Shown here in pieces: positions 29,770-38,379 of a stretch of DNA of 64,000 bases. Every line of letters starts with the position of its first letter. Within the stretch, counting starts at the first letter, position 1. The translations under genes and the position numbers were made by a program. Origin of the DNA: CAZIOH01 sp964540815 (GTDB taxonomy: Bacteria; Myxococcota_A; Polyangia; Fen-1088); the NCBI GenBank assembly GCA_964540815.1, contig CAZIOH010000006.1, forward strand, positions 1 through 64,000. The letters run 5' to 3'. The notes beneath the pieces are model-generated. The model was not told the origin of the DNA. It did no database searches and saw only the letters and a list, made by a program, of their open reading frames with translations.

Positions 29770-31107
29770 TTGAATCCGGGGCGCAGCCTCGGCCTCTGGA
29801 CCGGGGTGGGCCTGCTCATCGCGGACACCATCGGGGTCGGGGTCCTCACCAACACGGGGTACATGGCGGCGCGGCTCGGACCGCGCGAGATCTTGCTCGC
29901 CTGGCTGGTGGGCGGAGTGATGGCGATGGCAGGGGCCCGCTGCTACGCCGCCCTGGCCGAGGTAATCCCACAATCGGGAGGCGAGTACCGGTACCTCTCG
30001 GATCTCCTGCATCCGTTCCTCGGGACCCTGGCGGGCTGGACCTCCTTGCTGGTGGGCTTCTCGGCTCCGGTGGCGCTCATGGCCTCGACGGCGGGCCTAT
30101 TCTTCACGACCCTCGTCCCCTCGGTCCCGAGCGGGGTGGTCAGCGTGAGCTTGATCCTGCTCGCGACCCTGGCCCAGGGGTTCGACCGCGGCTGGTCGAA
30201 GTCCACCCAGGATGTCCTCGCGATGCTCAAGGTGCTGCTGATCGTCGGGTTCGTGGTGGTCGGGCTCGCCCTCGGAACGAACCGGGTGCCCACCTGGCAG
30301 GCGGTGCACGCGACCGGGCACTTCCCGGTGCGGGCCTTCGCCGTCTCGCTCGTGTACATCGCCTTCGCCTTCAGCGGCTGGAACACCGTCACGTACGCGG
30401 CCGGAGAGTTTCGCAACCCGCGGCGCACGGTGCCCCTCTCCATGCTGATCGGGACCGGCTTCGTGTCGGCGGTGTACCTGCTCGTGAACTGGATCTTCGT
30501 CGCCAACCTGACCGGGGCGCGGCTCGCCGCCTGGCTGGGGGAGGACACCTCGCGCATCACCCTCGCCCACCTGCTGATGGGGCAGCTGGCGGGGCCGGGG
30601 GCCGCGCGGCTGGCCTCGGCGTTCGTGGTGCTCTCGCTCGCGTCCTCGGTGATGTCGATGACCCTGATCGGACCGCGGGTCTCGGCGGCCATGGCGCGCG
30701 GCGGGTTCCTGCCGAGGTTCCTGGCCGGGCGGGAAGGGCGCCCACCGCTCGGGGCGGTGCTCCTGCAGAGCGCCATTGCGCTGGTCCTCCTCGCGACCCA
30801 CGGGTTCGAGGAGCTGCTCCGCTCCATCGGGGCGATCCTGACCCTGAACTCGGCCCTGACGGTGGCGGCCCTCCTCAGCCTGCGCTTTCGCCGCACCCGC
30901 TACGGCGCTCCCTCGGGGTTCGTGGTGGCCTGCGCCCTGGCCTACGTGGCAGGCTCGGTCTGGATCCTGTGGTTCTCGCTGGCCGAGGGCCCGTTCACGC
31001 TGGTGTGGCTCGGGGTGGTGACGGCGGCCGCCGGCATCGCCTACGCCGCCACCCTGCGCCAGCAGCGGGCCGCCCGCGCGCTCGCGCGCGAGGAGCCACC
31101 GGCCTGA
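29770..31107 (+). CDS. APC-superfamily amino acid permease
   Basis: A 445-aa integral inner-membrane transporter with about 12 predicted segments. The first segment contains GLLIADTIGVGVLTN, the Gly-rich unwound TM1 of APC transporters; TM2-3 holds GARCYAALAEVIPQSGGEYRYL, the conserved loop of this family. Segment 6 region (VSLVYIAFAFSGWNTVTYAAGE) and EFRNPRRTVP also fit. The only reasonable start is TTG 29770; upstream codons give no ATG/GTG without running into the divergent gene. Substrate is probably an amino acid or amine. No regulatory gene adjoins it. Confidence 0.9.
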   Translation: MNPGRSLGLWTGVGLLIADTIGVGVLTNTGYMAARLGPREILLAWLVGGVMAMAGARCYAALAEVIPQSGGEYRYLSDLLHPFLGTLAGWTSLLVGFSAPVALMASTAGLFFTTLVPSVPSGVVSVSLILLATLAQGFDRGWSKSTQDVLAMLKVLLIVGFVVVGLALGTNRVPTWQAVHATGHFPVRAFAVSLVYIAFAFSGWNTVTYAAGEFRNPRRTVPLSMLIGTGFVSAVYLLVNWIFVANLTGARLAAWLGEDTSRITLAHLLMGQLAGPGAARLASAFVVLSLASSVMSMTLIGPRVSAAMARGGFLPRFLAGREGRPPLGAVLLQSAIALVLLATHGFEELLRSIGAILTLNSALTVAALLSLRFRRTRYGAPSGFVVACALAYVAGSVWILWFSLAEGPFTLVWLGVVTAAAGIAYAATLRQQRAARALAREEPPA

Positions 31108-31203
31108 GGAGACAGCGGCTGGGAAGTCGAGGGTGGCTCCCTCGGGCCAGGAGAGAGGCTTCATGCCGATACACACACGGTTCCTTCAGGACATCGGCAG
31201 GAC

Positions 31204-31884
31204 TCAACTGGGGCAGATCTGCAGCGTGCACATCCACGCCTGGCTGGTCAGATCGAAGGTGCACGTGCCGCTCGCGCAATCGCTGTCCGCCAGGCACTTG
31301 TCCCTTGGCGTGTGGCAAAAATACCCATGGCCACAGTTGCCGGGGCAGACACAGGGGACTGACTTCGTCACGCCGTCCGGCCCGGTTACGGAGCAGCTTT
31401 CCCCGCCGTCGGGCTGGCAGAAGCTCTCACCGATGCACTGGCACGCGCTGCCGAGGAGGCTCGGCGAGCAAAAGCCGCCTGGTTTGCAGTCCGCGTCGAC
31501 TCGGCAGTTGCTCTCGGTCGCACACGCGTTTGCCGTCGTGTCCGAACTGGATGATCTGCAGGCGCACGGTGCGTTGCCGGTACAGTCCGAATCCCCGGTG
31601 CACTGGTCGTAGGAGCAGGCGTAGGTGCACGCGGGACCACCACCCTGCAGGCAGCGACCACTGGCGCCCGAGGTGCAGTCGCTGTCTCCCGTGCAGCCGG
31701 TCAGCGGAGAGCTCTGCGAGCACGCGGCTCCAATGTTCGAGATTCCCGCTCCCCGTTCATGCGGGCACCCGGAGCTCGCGAGGCGGTGAACGGCGGGAGC
31801 GCGCGTTGCGGTCTTGTCCGCGGCGCTCGAGCAGGAAGCTGTCGTTGCGATCAGTGCCCAGAGCCCAATCAGAACGCCGCGCAT
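31204..31884 (-). CDS. Cys-rich lipoprotein with DxDC repeats
   Basis: 226 aa. Signal MRGVLIGLWALIATTASC with a lipobox at TASC; an upstream ATG at 31914 would lengthen it. The mature protein has about 30 Cys arranged in repeats of the form DSDC-x4-6-C (DSDCTSGASGRC, DSDCTGNAPC, DADCKPGGFC, DSDCASGTC). Such repeats are common in surface proteins of myxobacteria and are probably disulfide-bonded. Role unknown; no neighbour suggests one. No good ribosome binding site is seen before either ATG. Confidence 0.75.
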   Translation of the reverse strand: MRGVLIGLWALIATTASCSSAADKTATRAPAVHRLASSGCPHERGAGISNIGAACSQSSPLTGCTGDSDCTSGASGRCLQGGGPACTYACSYDQCTGDSDCTGNAPCACRSSSSDTTANACATESNCRVDADCKPGGFCSPSLLGSACQCIGESFCQPDGGESCSVTGPDGVTKSVPCVCPGNCGHGYFCHTPRDKCLADSDCASGTCTFDLTSQAWMCTLQICPS

Positions 31885-32094
31885 CGAGGAGCCTGAGAAC
31901 TGTTGCGGACACATGAAAGACGGGGCTGCAACTCCGGTGCCGCGCTGGCTTTGCCGGCGCGTCGCCCGCGTGAGAGCAACGTCCGCGGGTGAGGCCGCGA
32001 CACGTTTGTCGCGATGACGCCCAGGGGATCCGTGTCGTGCAAGAGCTGACGGTTCGCGGTGCGTCCCCGGAATGAAGTGAGCCCCTCTCCCTGG

Positions 32095-32122
32095 CCCTCC
32101 TCCCGCCCGGCGGGGGGAGGGG
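32095..32122 (-). terminator. Possible hairpin terminator after Fe-S reductase gene
   Basis: On the minus strand cccctccccccgcc can pair with gcgggaggaggg across a 2-nt loop, about 65 nt after the reductase stop. There is no U-tract, so it may be a stem only. The rest of the 302-nt spacer (31885-32186) shows no gene. Confidence 0.4.
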
Positions 32123-32186
32123 AAAAGGAGGAGGTGGGGGCGCCTTTCGTTCTCAGACATGCGCCGCCTCGGCCCACCGAGACGGA

Positions 32187-34271
32187 TCAGTTGCCCTGCA
32201 GCTCGCGCTTGCGCTTCATCGAGCGGGCGACCAGCTCGGAGACGTTGAGGACCTGGACCTTCTCGCTGACCGCGCGGTCGTTGACCCCGTCGGTGAGCAT
32301 GATGGTGCAAAAGGGGCAGGCGGTGGCCACCGTGTCCACGCCGCTGGCGATGATCTCGTCCACCCGGTTGTGGTTGACCCGGGTTCCGGTCTTCTCCTCC
32401 ATCCACATGCGGCCTCCGCCCGCGCCGCAGCAGAAGCCGTTCTCGCGGCTGCGGGGCAGCTCGATGCGGGTGCCGCTGGAGGGGATCGCGTCGAGCACGT
32501 CGCGCGGGGCGTCGTACTCGCCGTTCCAGCGCCCGAGGTAGCAGGGATCGTGCAGGGTCAGGGACTTCCCCCCGGTTCGGGTGGCGTCGATCTGGATCTT
32601 TCCGCCGGCCACCAGCTCGCGGATGAGCTGGGTGTGGTGGCGGACCTCGAAGTTGCCGCCGAGCTGAGGGTACTCGTTCTTGATGGTGTGCAGGCAGTGC
32701 GGGCAGGCGGTGATGACCTTCTTCACCTTCTTCGCGTTCATGGTCTCGACGTTCTGCTGGGCCTGCATCTGGTAGAGCATCTCGTTGCCGGCCCGCCGCG
32801 CCGGATCCCCGGTGCAGCCCTCCTCGAGCCCCAGCACCGCGAAGTCGACGCCCGCCTCGGTCAGGATCTCGACCAGGGCCAGCGTCTGCTTCTTGATGCG
32901 GTCGTCGTAGGCGCCCGCGCAGCCGACCCACAGCAGGTACTCGGCGTCGGGGCGCTCGTCCAGGGTCGGTACGCCCTTGCCCTCCGCCCAGTCCATCCGC
33001 TTGTCGGCGGCGATGCCCCAGGGGTTGCCGTTGCGCTCGAGGTTGGTGAAGGTCCGCGCCAGATCGGGCGGCACCTTCTCCTGGACCAGCACCAGGTTCT
33101 GCCGCATCTGCAGGATCTTCTCGGGGTGCTCGATGAAGACCGGGCAGACCTCCTGGCAGGCCCCGCAGGTGGTGCAGGCCCACAGCACCTCCTCGGTGGT
33201 CCGCACCCCGATGAGCGGGATCACCGCCTTGGCCTTCTCGGCGGCCGCGGCCCCGTGCTGGTAGCGCTCGAGCAGATCGTCGAGCGGCCCCCGGTCGGGC
33301 AGCCGCGACTTCAGATCGTCGCGCACGTCGTGCACCACCTGCATGGGCGACAGCGGCTTGCCGGTGTTGTACGCCGGGCAGGCGTTGGTGCAGCGCGCGC
33401 ACTCCGTGCAGGCGAAGCTGTCGAGCAGCGACTTCCACGTGAAGTCCTCGAGCTTGGAGACCACCCCGGTCTGGGCGATGTCGTCGGCCTCGAGGTTCAG
33501 CTTGGGCAGCACCCCGCGCTGCCCGAAGTTGCGAAAGTACAGGTTCGGCAGGGCCGCGAGGATGTGGCTGTGCTTCGAGTAGAGCAGGTAGTTGAGGAAC
33601 GCCAGCACCACCACCACGTGGATCCACCACAGGCCCTCGCCGAGCCCGATGGCGGTCCCCGGCGACATCCCCGCCGCCGCTCTGGCCAGCACCGCCGAGA
33701 CGGGAAAGCCATCCTCCGGGGCGCCAGCCCCGACGCCACGCAGGCCGTGGATCCCGAAGTGGGTGACCATCAGGACCGCGATGGCGCCGAGGATCGTGGC
33801 CGCGTCGCGGCTCATGGGAATCAGCCGCGGGCGCAGCACGAGCCGCCTGAACACCGCGAAGCCCAGCGTCAGCAGCACCACCAGGTTGGCCACGTCCATG
33901 ACGGTCCACAGCACGCCGGCCAGCCCGGTCCCGAGCACCAGCGCCAGGGAGAAGCCGGGAAACAGGCCCTGGACCAGGGTCTCGGCGGTGCCCACCGTGA
34001 TGACGAGGAAGCCCCAGAAGATGAGGACGTGGTAGCGGCTGCCGATGGCGGTCACCAGCCGCTGGGCATGGGCGGCGGGCAGGTTGGCGCGCTCGACGAC
34101 CTTCTTTTGCCCGAAGAAGTTCCTCAGCACCGACCGCACACGGTCTGCGGTCGAGCCTTCGAGGTGCGCGGGGCGCCCGGCCAGCACCATCCGGGCAAAG
34201 CGCCGCAGGGTCCAGCCGAAGAGCCCGAGCGACGCCATCAACAACGCTGCGAAGAGAACCCGCTTCATCAC
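32187..34271 (-). CDS. Membrane Fe-S oxidoreductase, ETF:(methyl)menaquinone oxidoreductase-like
   Basis: A 694-aa fusion. The N-terminal third has about five to six membrane segments with conserved His, like the cytochrome b (NarI-type) part. Two [4Fe-4S] motifs follow, CTECARCTNACP (about 286) and CTTCGACQEVCP (about 367). Two CCG domains complete it, with VGCAGAY...CPHC and HDPCYLGR...GFCCGAGGGRMW. This is the architecture of the FadF/EMO family, which passes electrons from reduced electron-transfer flavoprotein to menaquinone during acyl-CoA oxidation. No etf or acyl-CoA dehydrogenase gene lies in the window, so the partner is inferred. Starts MMKRVL at ATG 34271. Confidence 0.88.
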   Translation of the reverse strand: MMKRVLFAALLMASLGLFGWTLRRFARMVLAGRPAHLEGSTADRVRSVLRNFFGQKKVVERANLPAAHAQRLVTAIGSRYHVLIFWGFLVITVGTAETLVQGLFPGFSLALVLGTGLAGVLWTVMDVANLVVLLTLGFAVFRRLVLRPRLIPMSRDAATILGAIAVLMVTHFGIHGLRGVGAGAPEDGFPVSAVLARAAAGMSPGTAIGLGEGLWWIHVVVVLAFLNYLLYSKHSHILAALPNLYFRNFGQRGVLPKLNLEADDIAQTGVVSKLEDFTWKSLLDSFACTECARCTNACPAYNTGKPLSPMQVVHDVRDDLKSRLPDRGPLDDLLERYQHGAAAAEKAKAVIPLIGVRTTEEVLWACTTCGACQEVCPVFIEHPEKILQMRQNLVLVQEKVPPDLARTFTNLERNGNPWGIAADKRMDWAEGKGVPTLDERPDAEYLLWVGCAGAYDDRIKKQTLALVEILTEAGVDFAVLGLEEGCTGDPARRAGNEMLYQMQAQQNVETMNAKKVKKVITACPHCLHTIKNEYPQLGGNFEVRHHTQLIRELVAGGKIQIDATRTGGKSLTLHDPCYLGRWNGEYDAPRDVLDAIPSSGTRIELPRSRENGFCCGAGGGRMWMEEKTGTRVNHNRVDEIIASGVDTVATACPFCTIMLTDGVNDRAVSEKVQVLNVSELVARSMKRKRELQGN

Positions 34272-34382
34272 GGAAGACTATCGCAGCCCGACGGAGCGGG
34301 CGAGATCGCGCGCCGCGGTCCGCCCGGGGCTCGGGTCAAAAAAAAGGTTGGCGCCCCGGGACGGGAGCGGTAATGAGTCGCC

Positions 34383-34556
34383 ATGCCGTTCGACAAGGAT
34401 CTCCTGGCCCTGCTGGCCTGCCCCAAGTGCCACGCCCCCGTGGCGCTCGAGCCCGACGAGTCGGGCTTCGTGTGCGCGGCGTGCGCGCTCGTCTATCCGG
34501 TCGAGGACGGTATCCCCAACTTCCTCATCGAGGAAGCGCGGCCCCTGCGCCGGTGA
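34383..34556 (+). CDS. Trm112/UPF0434-family zinc-ribbon peptide
   Basis: A 57-aa protein beginning MPFDKDLLALLACPKC. It has a CPKC pair, then CAAC about 18 residues on, followed by ALVYPVEDGIPNFL, which is the UPF0434/Trm112 pattern. Eukaryotic Trm112 activates methyltransferases; the bacterial YcaR-type role is not settled. It lies 43 nt before the PilZ gene on the same strand, and 111 nt from the divergent reductase. Confidence 0.85.
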   Translation: MPFDKDLLALLACPKCHAPVALEPDESGFVCAACALVYPVEDGIPNFLIEEARPLRR

Positions 34557-34599
34557 TTTCGACCGCGATTTTCTTGCGGGCGGTCGCTGGACGCATAGT

Positions 34600-35001
34600 A
34601 TGAGACGAGAGGATGTCGTGAAACGTGAGCTGAGCCTTGGCCGCGACCCGTCGGGCGACGGCGCCGGCGACGCGCGCCCGAGCGAGGAGCGGCGCAACAT
34701 GGGGCGGGTCTCGACGACCTTCGCCGTGTCCGAGCGCGACGGCAGCCAGGTTCACCTCTGCCAGGCCGAGGACATCGCCATCGGCGGGATGACCATCAAG
34801 CACGCCAAGGGCCTGGCCCACGAGCCGCGCACCGAGGTCTCGTTGCGGTTCTCGTTGCCCGGCTCGACCGAGGAGATCGAGGCGCGCGGGGAGATCGTGT
34901 CGGACGCGCGCGCGGGGCGGTTCCGCCGCACCGGCGTCCGGTTCATCGCGGTTCGCCCCGAGCACCAGCAGCTGATCGCCGCCTACTGCCGCCGTCGCTG
35001 A
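34600..35001 (+). CDS. PilZ-domain protein
   Basis: 133 aa. The domain (about 35-130) has RNMGR as the RxxxR c-di-GMP motif, and DIAIGGMTI where the canonical motif is [D/N]xSxxG, so the Ser is Ala. The rest (EVSLRFSLPGSTEEIEARGEIV...TGVRFIAV) is the expected beta-barrel. It probably binds c-di-GMP, perhaps weakly, or has become a ligand-independent adaptor. ATG 34600 is chosen; an in-frame GTG at 34618 is possible. Tail-to-tail with purN, 13 nt apart. Confidence 0.85.
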   Translation: MRREDVVKRELSLGRDPSGDGAGDARPSEERRNMGRVSTTFAVSERDGSQVHLCQAEDIAIGGMTIKHAKGLAHEPRTEVSLRFSLPGSTEEIEARGEIVSDARAGRFRRTGVRFIAVRPEHQQLIAAYCRRR

Positions 35002-35014
35002 GTTTCCTGGAGCG

Positions 35015-35731
35015 TCACGTCCGGCGGATCCGCACGCGGCGATCGCCGGGGCTCTGGTGGACGCGGCCCTCTGCCACGGCGCGCACGACCTCGGGCAGCA
35101 GGCGGTGCTCCTCCACCAGGATGCGCGCGCGGAGGGAGGCCACGTCGTCGTCGTCCAGCACCGGCACGGCGGCCTGCGCGATGATCGGGCCGCTGTCGAC
35201 CCCGCCCGCCTCGACGAAATGCACGGTGCAGCCCGCGAGCTTGACGCCGTGGCGGAGGGCCTGCTCCTGCGCGGCGACGCCCGGAAACGCCGGCAAGAGG
35301 GAGGGATGTATGTTGAGCACCCGCCCCGCGAAGGCCGACAGGAACACCGGCGTCAGGATCCGCATGAAGCCGGCCAGCACGACCAGCTCGACCTCATGGC
35401 CCCGCAGCGCCGCCACCAGGGCGGCGTCGAAGAGCTCACGACGGCCCGCGGCGGCGGCCGCGGGCTCCCTGGGTCCACCGGGAGGTGGGCCGTCACCGCC
35501 ATGGCCGTCCTGGCCGCTTTGTCCGCTTTGTCCGCCTGGCTCCCCGGGGCTGCGGTGGTCGACCACGAAGTGGGGCACGCGGGCGGCGGCCGCGCGCGCG
35601 AGGGCCCCGCAGCCGGGGACATTGACGCCGACCACCACGATGCGGGCTGGCCCGAGCACGCCGGCCGCCTGCGCGTCGAGCAGGGCCTGCAGGTTGGTCC
35701 CGCCCCCCGAGGCCAGCACCCCGACGTTCAT
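35015..35731 (-). CDS. purN: Phosphoribosylglycinamide formyltransferase
   Basis: PurN adds the formyl group to glycinamide ribonucleotide using 10-formyl-THF in purine synthesis. Motifs: VLASGGGTNLQALLD, VLNIHPSLLPAFPG with the catalytic His, and TVHFVEAGGVDSGPII with the catalytic Asp. At 238 aa it is longer than usual (about 200-215) because of a Gly/Gln/Pro-rich insertion at about 70-100 coded by 9-bp repeats near 35510-35540. The ATG overlaps the purM stop as ATGA, so purM-purN is a coupled pair. Confidence 0.95.
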   Translation of the reverse strand: MNVGVLASGGGTNLQALLDAQAAGVLGPARIVVVGVNVPGCGALARAAAARVPHFVVDHRSPGEPGGQSGQSGQDGHGGDGPPPGGPREPAAAAAGRRELFDAALVAALRGHEVELVVLAGFMRILTPVFLSAFAGRVLNIHPSLLPAFPGVAAQEQALRHGVKLAGCTVHFVEAGGVDSGPIIAQAAVPVLDDDDVASLRARILVEEHRLLPEVVRAVAEGRVHQSPGDRRVRIRRT

Positions 35732-36849
35732 GCGCCGCCGAGGAACTCCACCGGGCCATCCGCCGCGGGGAGCGTCGCGGCCGCGACCCGACCCACCTCG
35801 AAGACCGTCTCGCCCTCGGCCTCGAGCAGGGCCCGTGCCTCGCGCACCCGCGCCGCCGGGACGCACACCAGCATCCCGATGCCGAGGTTGAAGGTCCGCC
35901 GCATCTCCTCCGGGGCCACCCGCCCCTCGCGCGCCAGGATCTGCATGATGGGGGGCACCACCCAGCTGCCGAGGTCGAGCTCGAGCTTCAGCCGCGCCGC
36001 GCCCGGCAGCATGCGGGTGGGGTTGTCGACCAGCCCTCCGCCGGTGATGTGGGCGGCTCCGTGCAACAGATCCGCCGCCGCCAGCTTCCGCAGGCTGCGC
36101 ACGTAGATCCTGGTGGGGGCCAGCAGCACCTCGCCGAGCGAGCGCTCCATCCCGGGCAGCGGGCGCGCCAGATCGGCTTTCATCTCGTCGAGGAAGACCC
36201 GCCGCACCAGCGAGTAGCCGTTCGAGTGGAAGCCGGTGGAGGCGAGCCCCAGCAACCGATCGCCGACCTCGATGCGGCTGCCATCCACCCGCCGCGACTT
36301 CTCCACCACCCCGACGCAGAACCCCGCGAGATCGTACTCGCCGGCGGCGTAGAAGCCGGGGAGCTCGGCGGTCTCGCCCCCGAGGAGCGCGCAGCCCGCC
36401 TGCTGGCAGCCGTCCGCGATTCCGGAGATGACCCGCTCGGCCACCCCGACCTCGAGGTGCCCCGAGGCGAAGTAGTCGAGGAAGAAGAGCGGCTCGGCGC
36501 CCGAGACCACCAGATCGTTGACGTTCATCGCCACGAGATCGATCCCCACCGTGTCGTGCGTGCCGGTGAGAAAGGCCAGCTTGAGCTTGGTCCCCACACC
36601 GTCGGTGCAGGACACGAGCAGCGGCTCGCGATAGCCCCCGGGGAGCGCGCACAGCCCGGCGAAGCCGCCGAGGTCGGTGAGCACCTCGGGCCGCAGCGTG
36701 CGCCGGACGTGGCCCTTGATGCGCTCGACCAGCGCATCGCCCGCGTCGATGTCGACGCCGGCGTCGCGGTAGGTGAGCCCCGGCGCCGCCGCGGGCCGGG
36801 GCGCCGGCGTCGACATCGACGCGGGCGGGGGCGATTTGGGATCAGACAT
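35728..36849 (-). CDS. purM: Phosphoribosylformylglycinamidine cyclo-ligase (AIR synthetase)
   Basis: PurM closes the imidazole ring using ATP. The 373-aa protein shows TYRDAGVDIDAGDALV, SCTDGVGTKLKLAF, the DLVAMNVNDLVVSGAEPLFFLDY block, GGETAELPGFY and GFHSNGYSLVRR, all standard PurM motifs. The N-terminus has a 25-residue Pro/Ala extension. First gene of the purM-purN unit; the RpiB-like gene lies 21 nt upstream on the same strand and may be in the same transcript. Confidence 0.96.
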   Translation of the reverse strand: MSDPKSPPPASMSTPAPRPAAAPGLTYRDAGVDIDAGDALVERIKGHVRRTLRPEVLTDLGGFAGLCALPGGYREPLLVSCTDGVGTKLKLAFLTGTHDTVGIDLVAMNVNDLVVSGAEPLFFLDYFASGHLEVGVAERVISGIADGCQQAGCALLGGETAELPGFYAAGEYDLAGFCVGVVEKSRRVDGSRIEVGDRLLGLASTGFHSNGYSLVRRVFLDEMKADLARPLPGMERSLGEVLLAPTRIYVRSLRKLAAADLLHGAAHITGGGLVDNPTRMLPGAARLKLELDLGSWVVPPIMQILAREGRVAPEEMRRTFNLGIGMLVCVPAARVREARALLEAEGETVFEVGRVAAATLPAADGPVEFLGGA

Positions 36850-36870
36850 GCTGGAAAATGGCCTTCCGTT

Positions 36871-37347
36871 TCAACGGCGCGCGAGTGTAGCAGACCGCCG
36901 GGCCGAGGCCTCCTGGCCCTGCAGGGCCTCCAGGCTGACCGCCTCCGTGCCGCCGTACGCGGCCTCGAGCCAGGCCGCGAGGATCTCGCGGGCCAGGGTG
37001 GGGGTGGTGAGGCGCAGGCTCAAGGCCAGCACGTTGGCGTCGTTCCAGGTGCGCGCGCCGCGGGCGGTCTCGGCGTCGTTGCACAGGGCCGCCCGTACCC
37101 CCGCGACCTTGTTGGCCGCCATGCAGACGCCGGTCCCGGTGTAGCAACAGACGATCCCCATGTCCGCCCCCTGGTCCGCGTCTCGGGCCGCCACCCGCTC
37201 GGCGACGTCGATGGCCACGACGCCCCACGGCACCGGGGCGGCGGGCCGGGCGCCGACGAGGCGCACATCGTGGCCGCGTCGCGCGAGCTCCGCCTGGATG
37301 ACCTCGAGCAGCGGATCGTATTCGTCTGCGCCAATGACCACCCGCAT
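36871..37347 (-). CDS. RpiB/LacA/LacB-family protein with altered active site
   Basis: 158 aa with the RpiB fold pattern (MRVVIGADEYDPLLEVIQ, GTGVCMAANKVAGVRAALC, WNDANVLALSLR). RpiB isomerises ribose 5-phosphate and ribulose 5-phosphate. By eye, the residues used in E. coli RpiB are changed: the Asp-His near the N-terminus is Asp-Glu, the CGTG Cys is Thr, and the HND His is Trp. It may therefore act on another sugar phosphate or have lost activity. Cys-Cys just before the loop (VCCYTG) might substitute. It sits upstream of purM on the same strand, which fits a link to ribose phosphate supply. Confidence 0.85.
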   Translation of the reverse strand: MRVVIGADEYDPLLEVIQAELARRGHDVRLVGARPAAPVPWGVVAIDVAERVAARDADQGADMGIVCCYTGTGVCMAANKVAGVRAALCNDAETARGARTWNDANVLALSLRLTTPTLAREILAAWLEAAYGGTEAVSLEALQGQEASARRSATLARR

Positions 37348-37457
37348 GTCGCCGCTGACTTTGCCAGAGCGGGGGCGGGGCGCAACCGCCGTGCCCTGGC
37401 GTGCCCCTCCCCGCGGCCTCCTGGGCCCGGCCCTCGTGCTATGGTCCGGGCGCTTCG

Positions 37458-38303
37458 ATGGCCTGGTACAAACGAGAACGCGACGACGACACGGGGGCAG
37501 CCGAAAAACGCAGCATCCCCGCCGGGGTGTTCACCAAGTGTCCCGGATGTCGCGCCGCCCTGCTGACCGCCGAGATCGAGCGCAACCACGACGTCTGCGC
37601 CGCGTGCGACCACCACTTCCCGATGTCCACCGACCGCCGCATCGAGCTGGTCATGGACGCTGGCACCTTCGTCGAGGCCGACACCAAGATGGAGAGCATC
37701 GATCCGCTCGGCTTCAAGGACTCGAAGCGCTACGCCGAGCGCCTGCGGTCGGCCCGCAAGACCGGGGGCCCCTCGGACGCGATCCGGGTGGGCGGCGGCA
37801 AGATCGGTGGGGCCACGGTGCAGGTGGGCTTCTTCGCGTTCGAGTTCATGGGCGGCTCGATGGGCTCGGTGGTGGGCGAGAAGATCACGCGGGTGTTCGA
37901 GCGCGCGCTCGAGCAGCGCGTGCCCGCCCTCATCTTCTCGGCCTCGGGCGGAGCCCGCATGCAGGAGGGCGTGCTGTCGCTCATGCAGATGGCGAAGACG
38001 TCGGCGGCGCTCGGCCGCCTGCGCGAGGCCGGGCTGCCGTACATCTCGGTGCTGCTGCACCCGACCACTGGCGGGGTGGCCGCCAGCTTCGCGATGCTCG
38101 GCGACGTGATCGTGGCCGAGCCGAAGGCGCTGATCGGCTTCGCCGGGGCGCGGGTGATCCAGAACACCATCCGGCAGCGTCTGCCCCCCGGGTTTCAGCG
38201 GGCAGAATTCTTGATGGAGCACGGATTCCTCGACAAGATCGTGTCCCGCGGCCAGCTCAAGGACACGCTGGCCCACCTCATCAAGCTGCTCGGCCCGCGC
38301 TGA
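37458..38303 (+). CDS. accD: Acetyl-CoA carboxylase, carboxyltransferase beta subunit
   Basis: AccD with AccA transfers CO2 from biotin to acetyl-CoA, the committed step of fatty acid synthesis. The 281-aa protein starts MAWYKRER, with a zinc ribbon CPGC...CAAC (about 31-53) and the crotonase-type carboxyltransferase fold (GGSMGSVVGEKITR, FSASGGARMQEGVLSLMQM, HPTTGGVAASFAMLGD). The ATG at 37458 was chosen because the zinc ribbon is then at the usual distance. Followed by folC at 76 nt, a common gene order in proteobacteria. Confidence 0.96.
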   Translation: MAWYKRERDDDTGAAEKRSIPAGVFTKCPGCRAALLTAEIERNHDVCAACDHHFPMSTDRRIELVMDAGTFVEADTKMESIDPLGFKDSKRYAERLRSARKTGGPSDAIRVGGGKIGGATVQVGFFAFEFMGGSMGSVVGEKITRVFERALEQRVPALIFSASGGARMQEGVLSLMQMAKTSAALGRLREAGLPYISVLLHPTTGGVAASFAMLGDVIVAEPKALIGFAGARVIQNTIRQRLPPGFQRAEFLMEHGFLDKIVSRGQLKDTLAHLIKLLGPR

Positions 38304-38379
38304 GGCGGGCCGCGCGCCGCACGAAGGTCCGAACCACGAAGGTCCGCCGAACAAGGAGCGCGAGCCCCGCCAGCACGCA

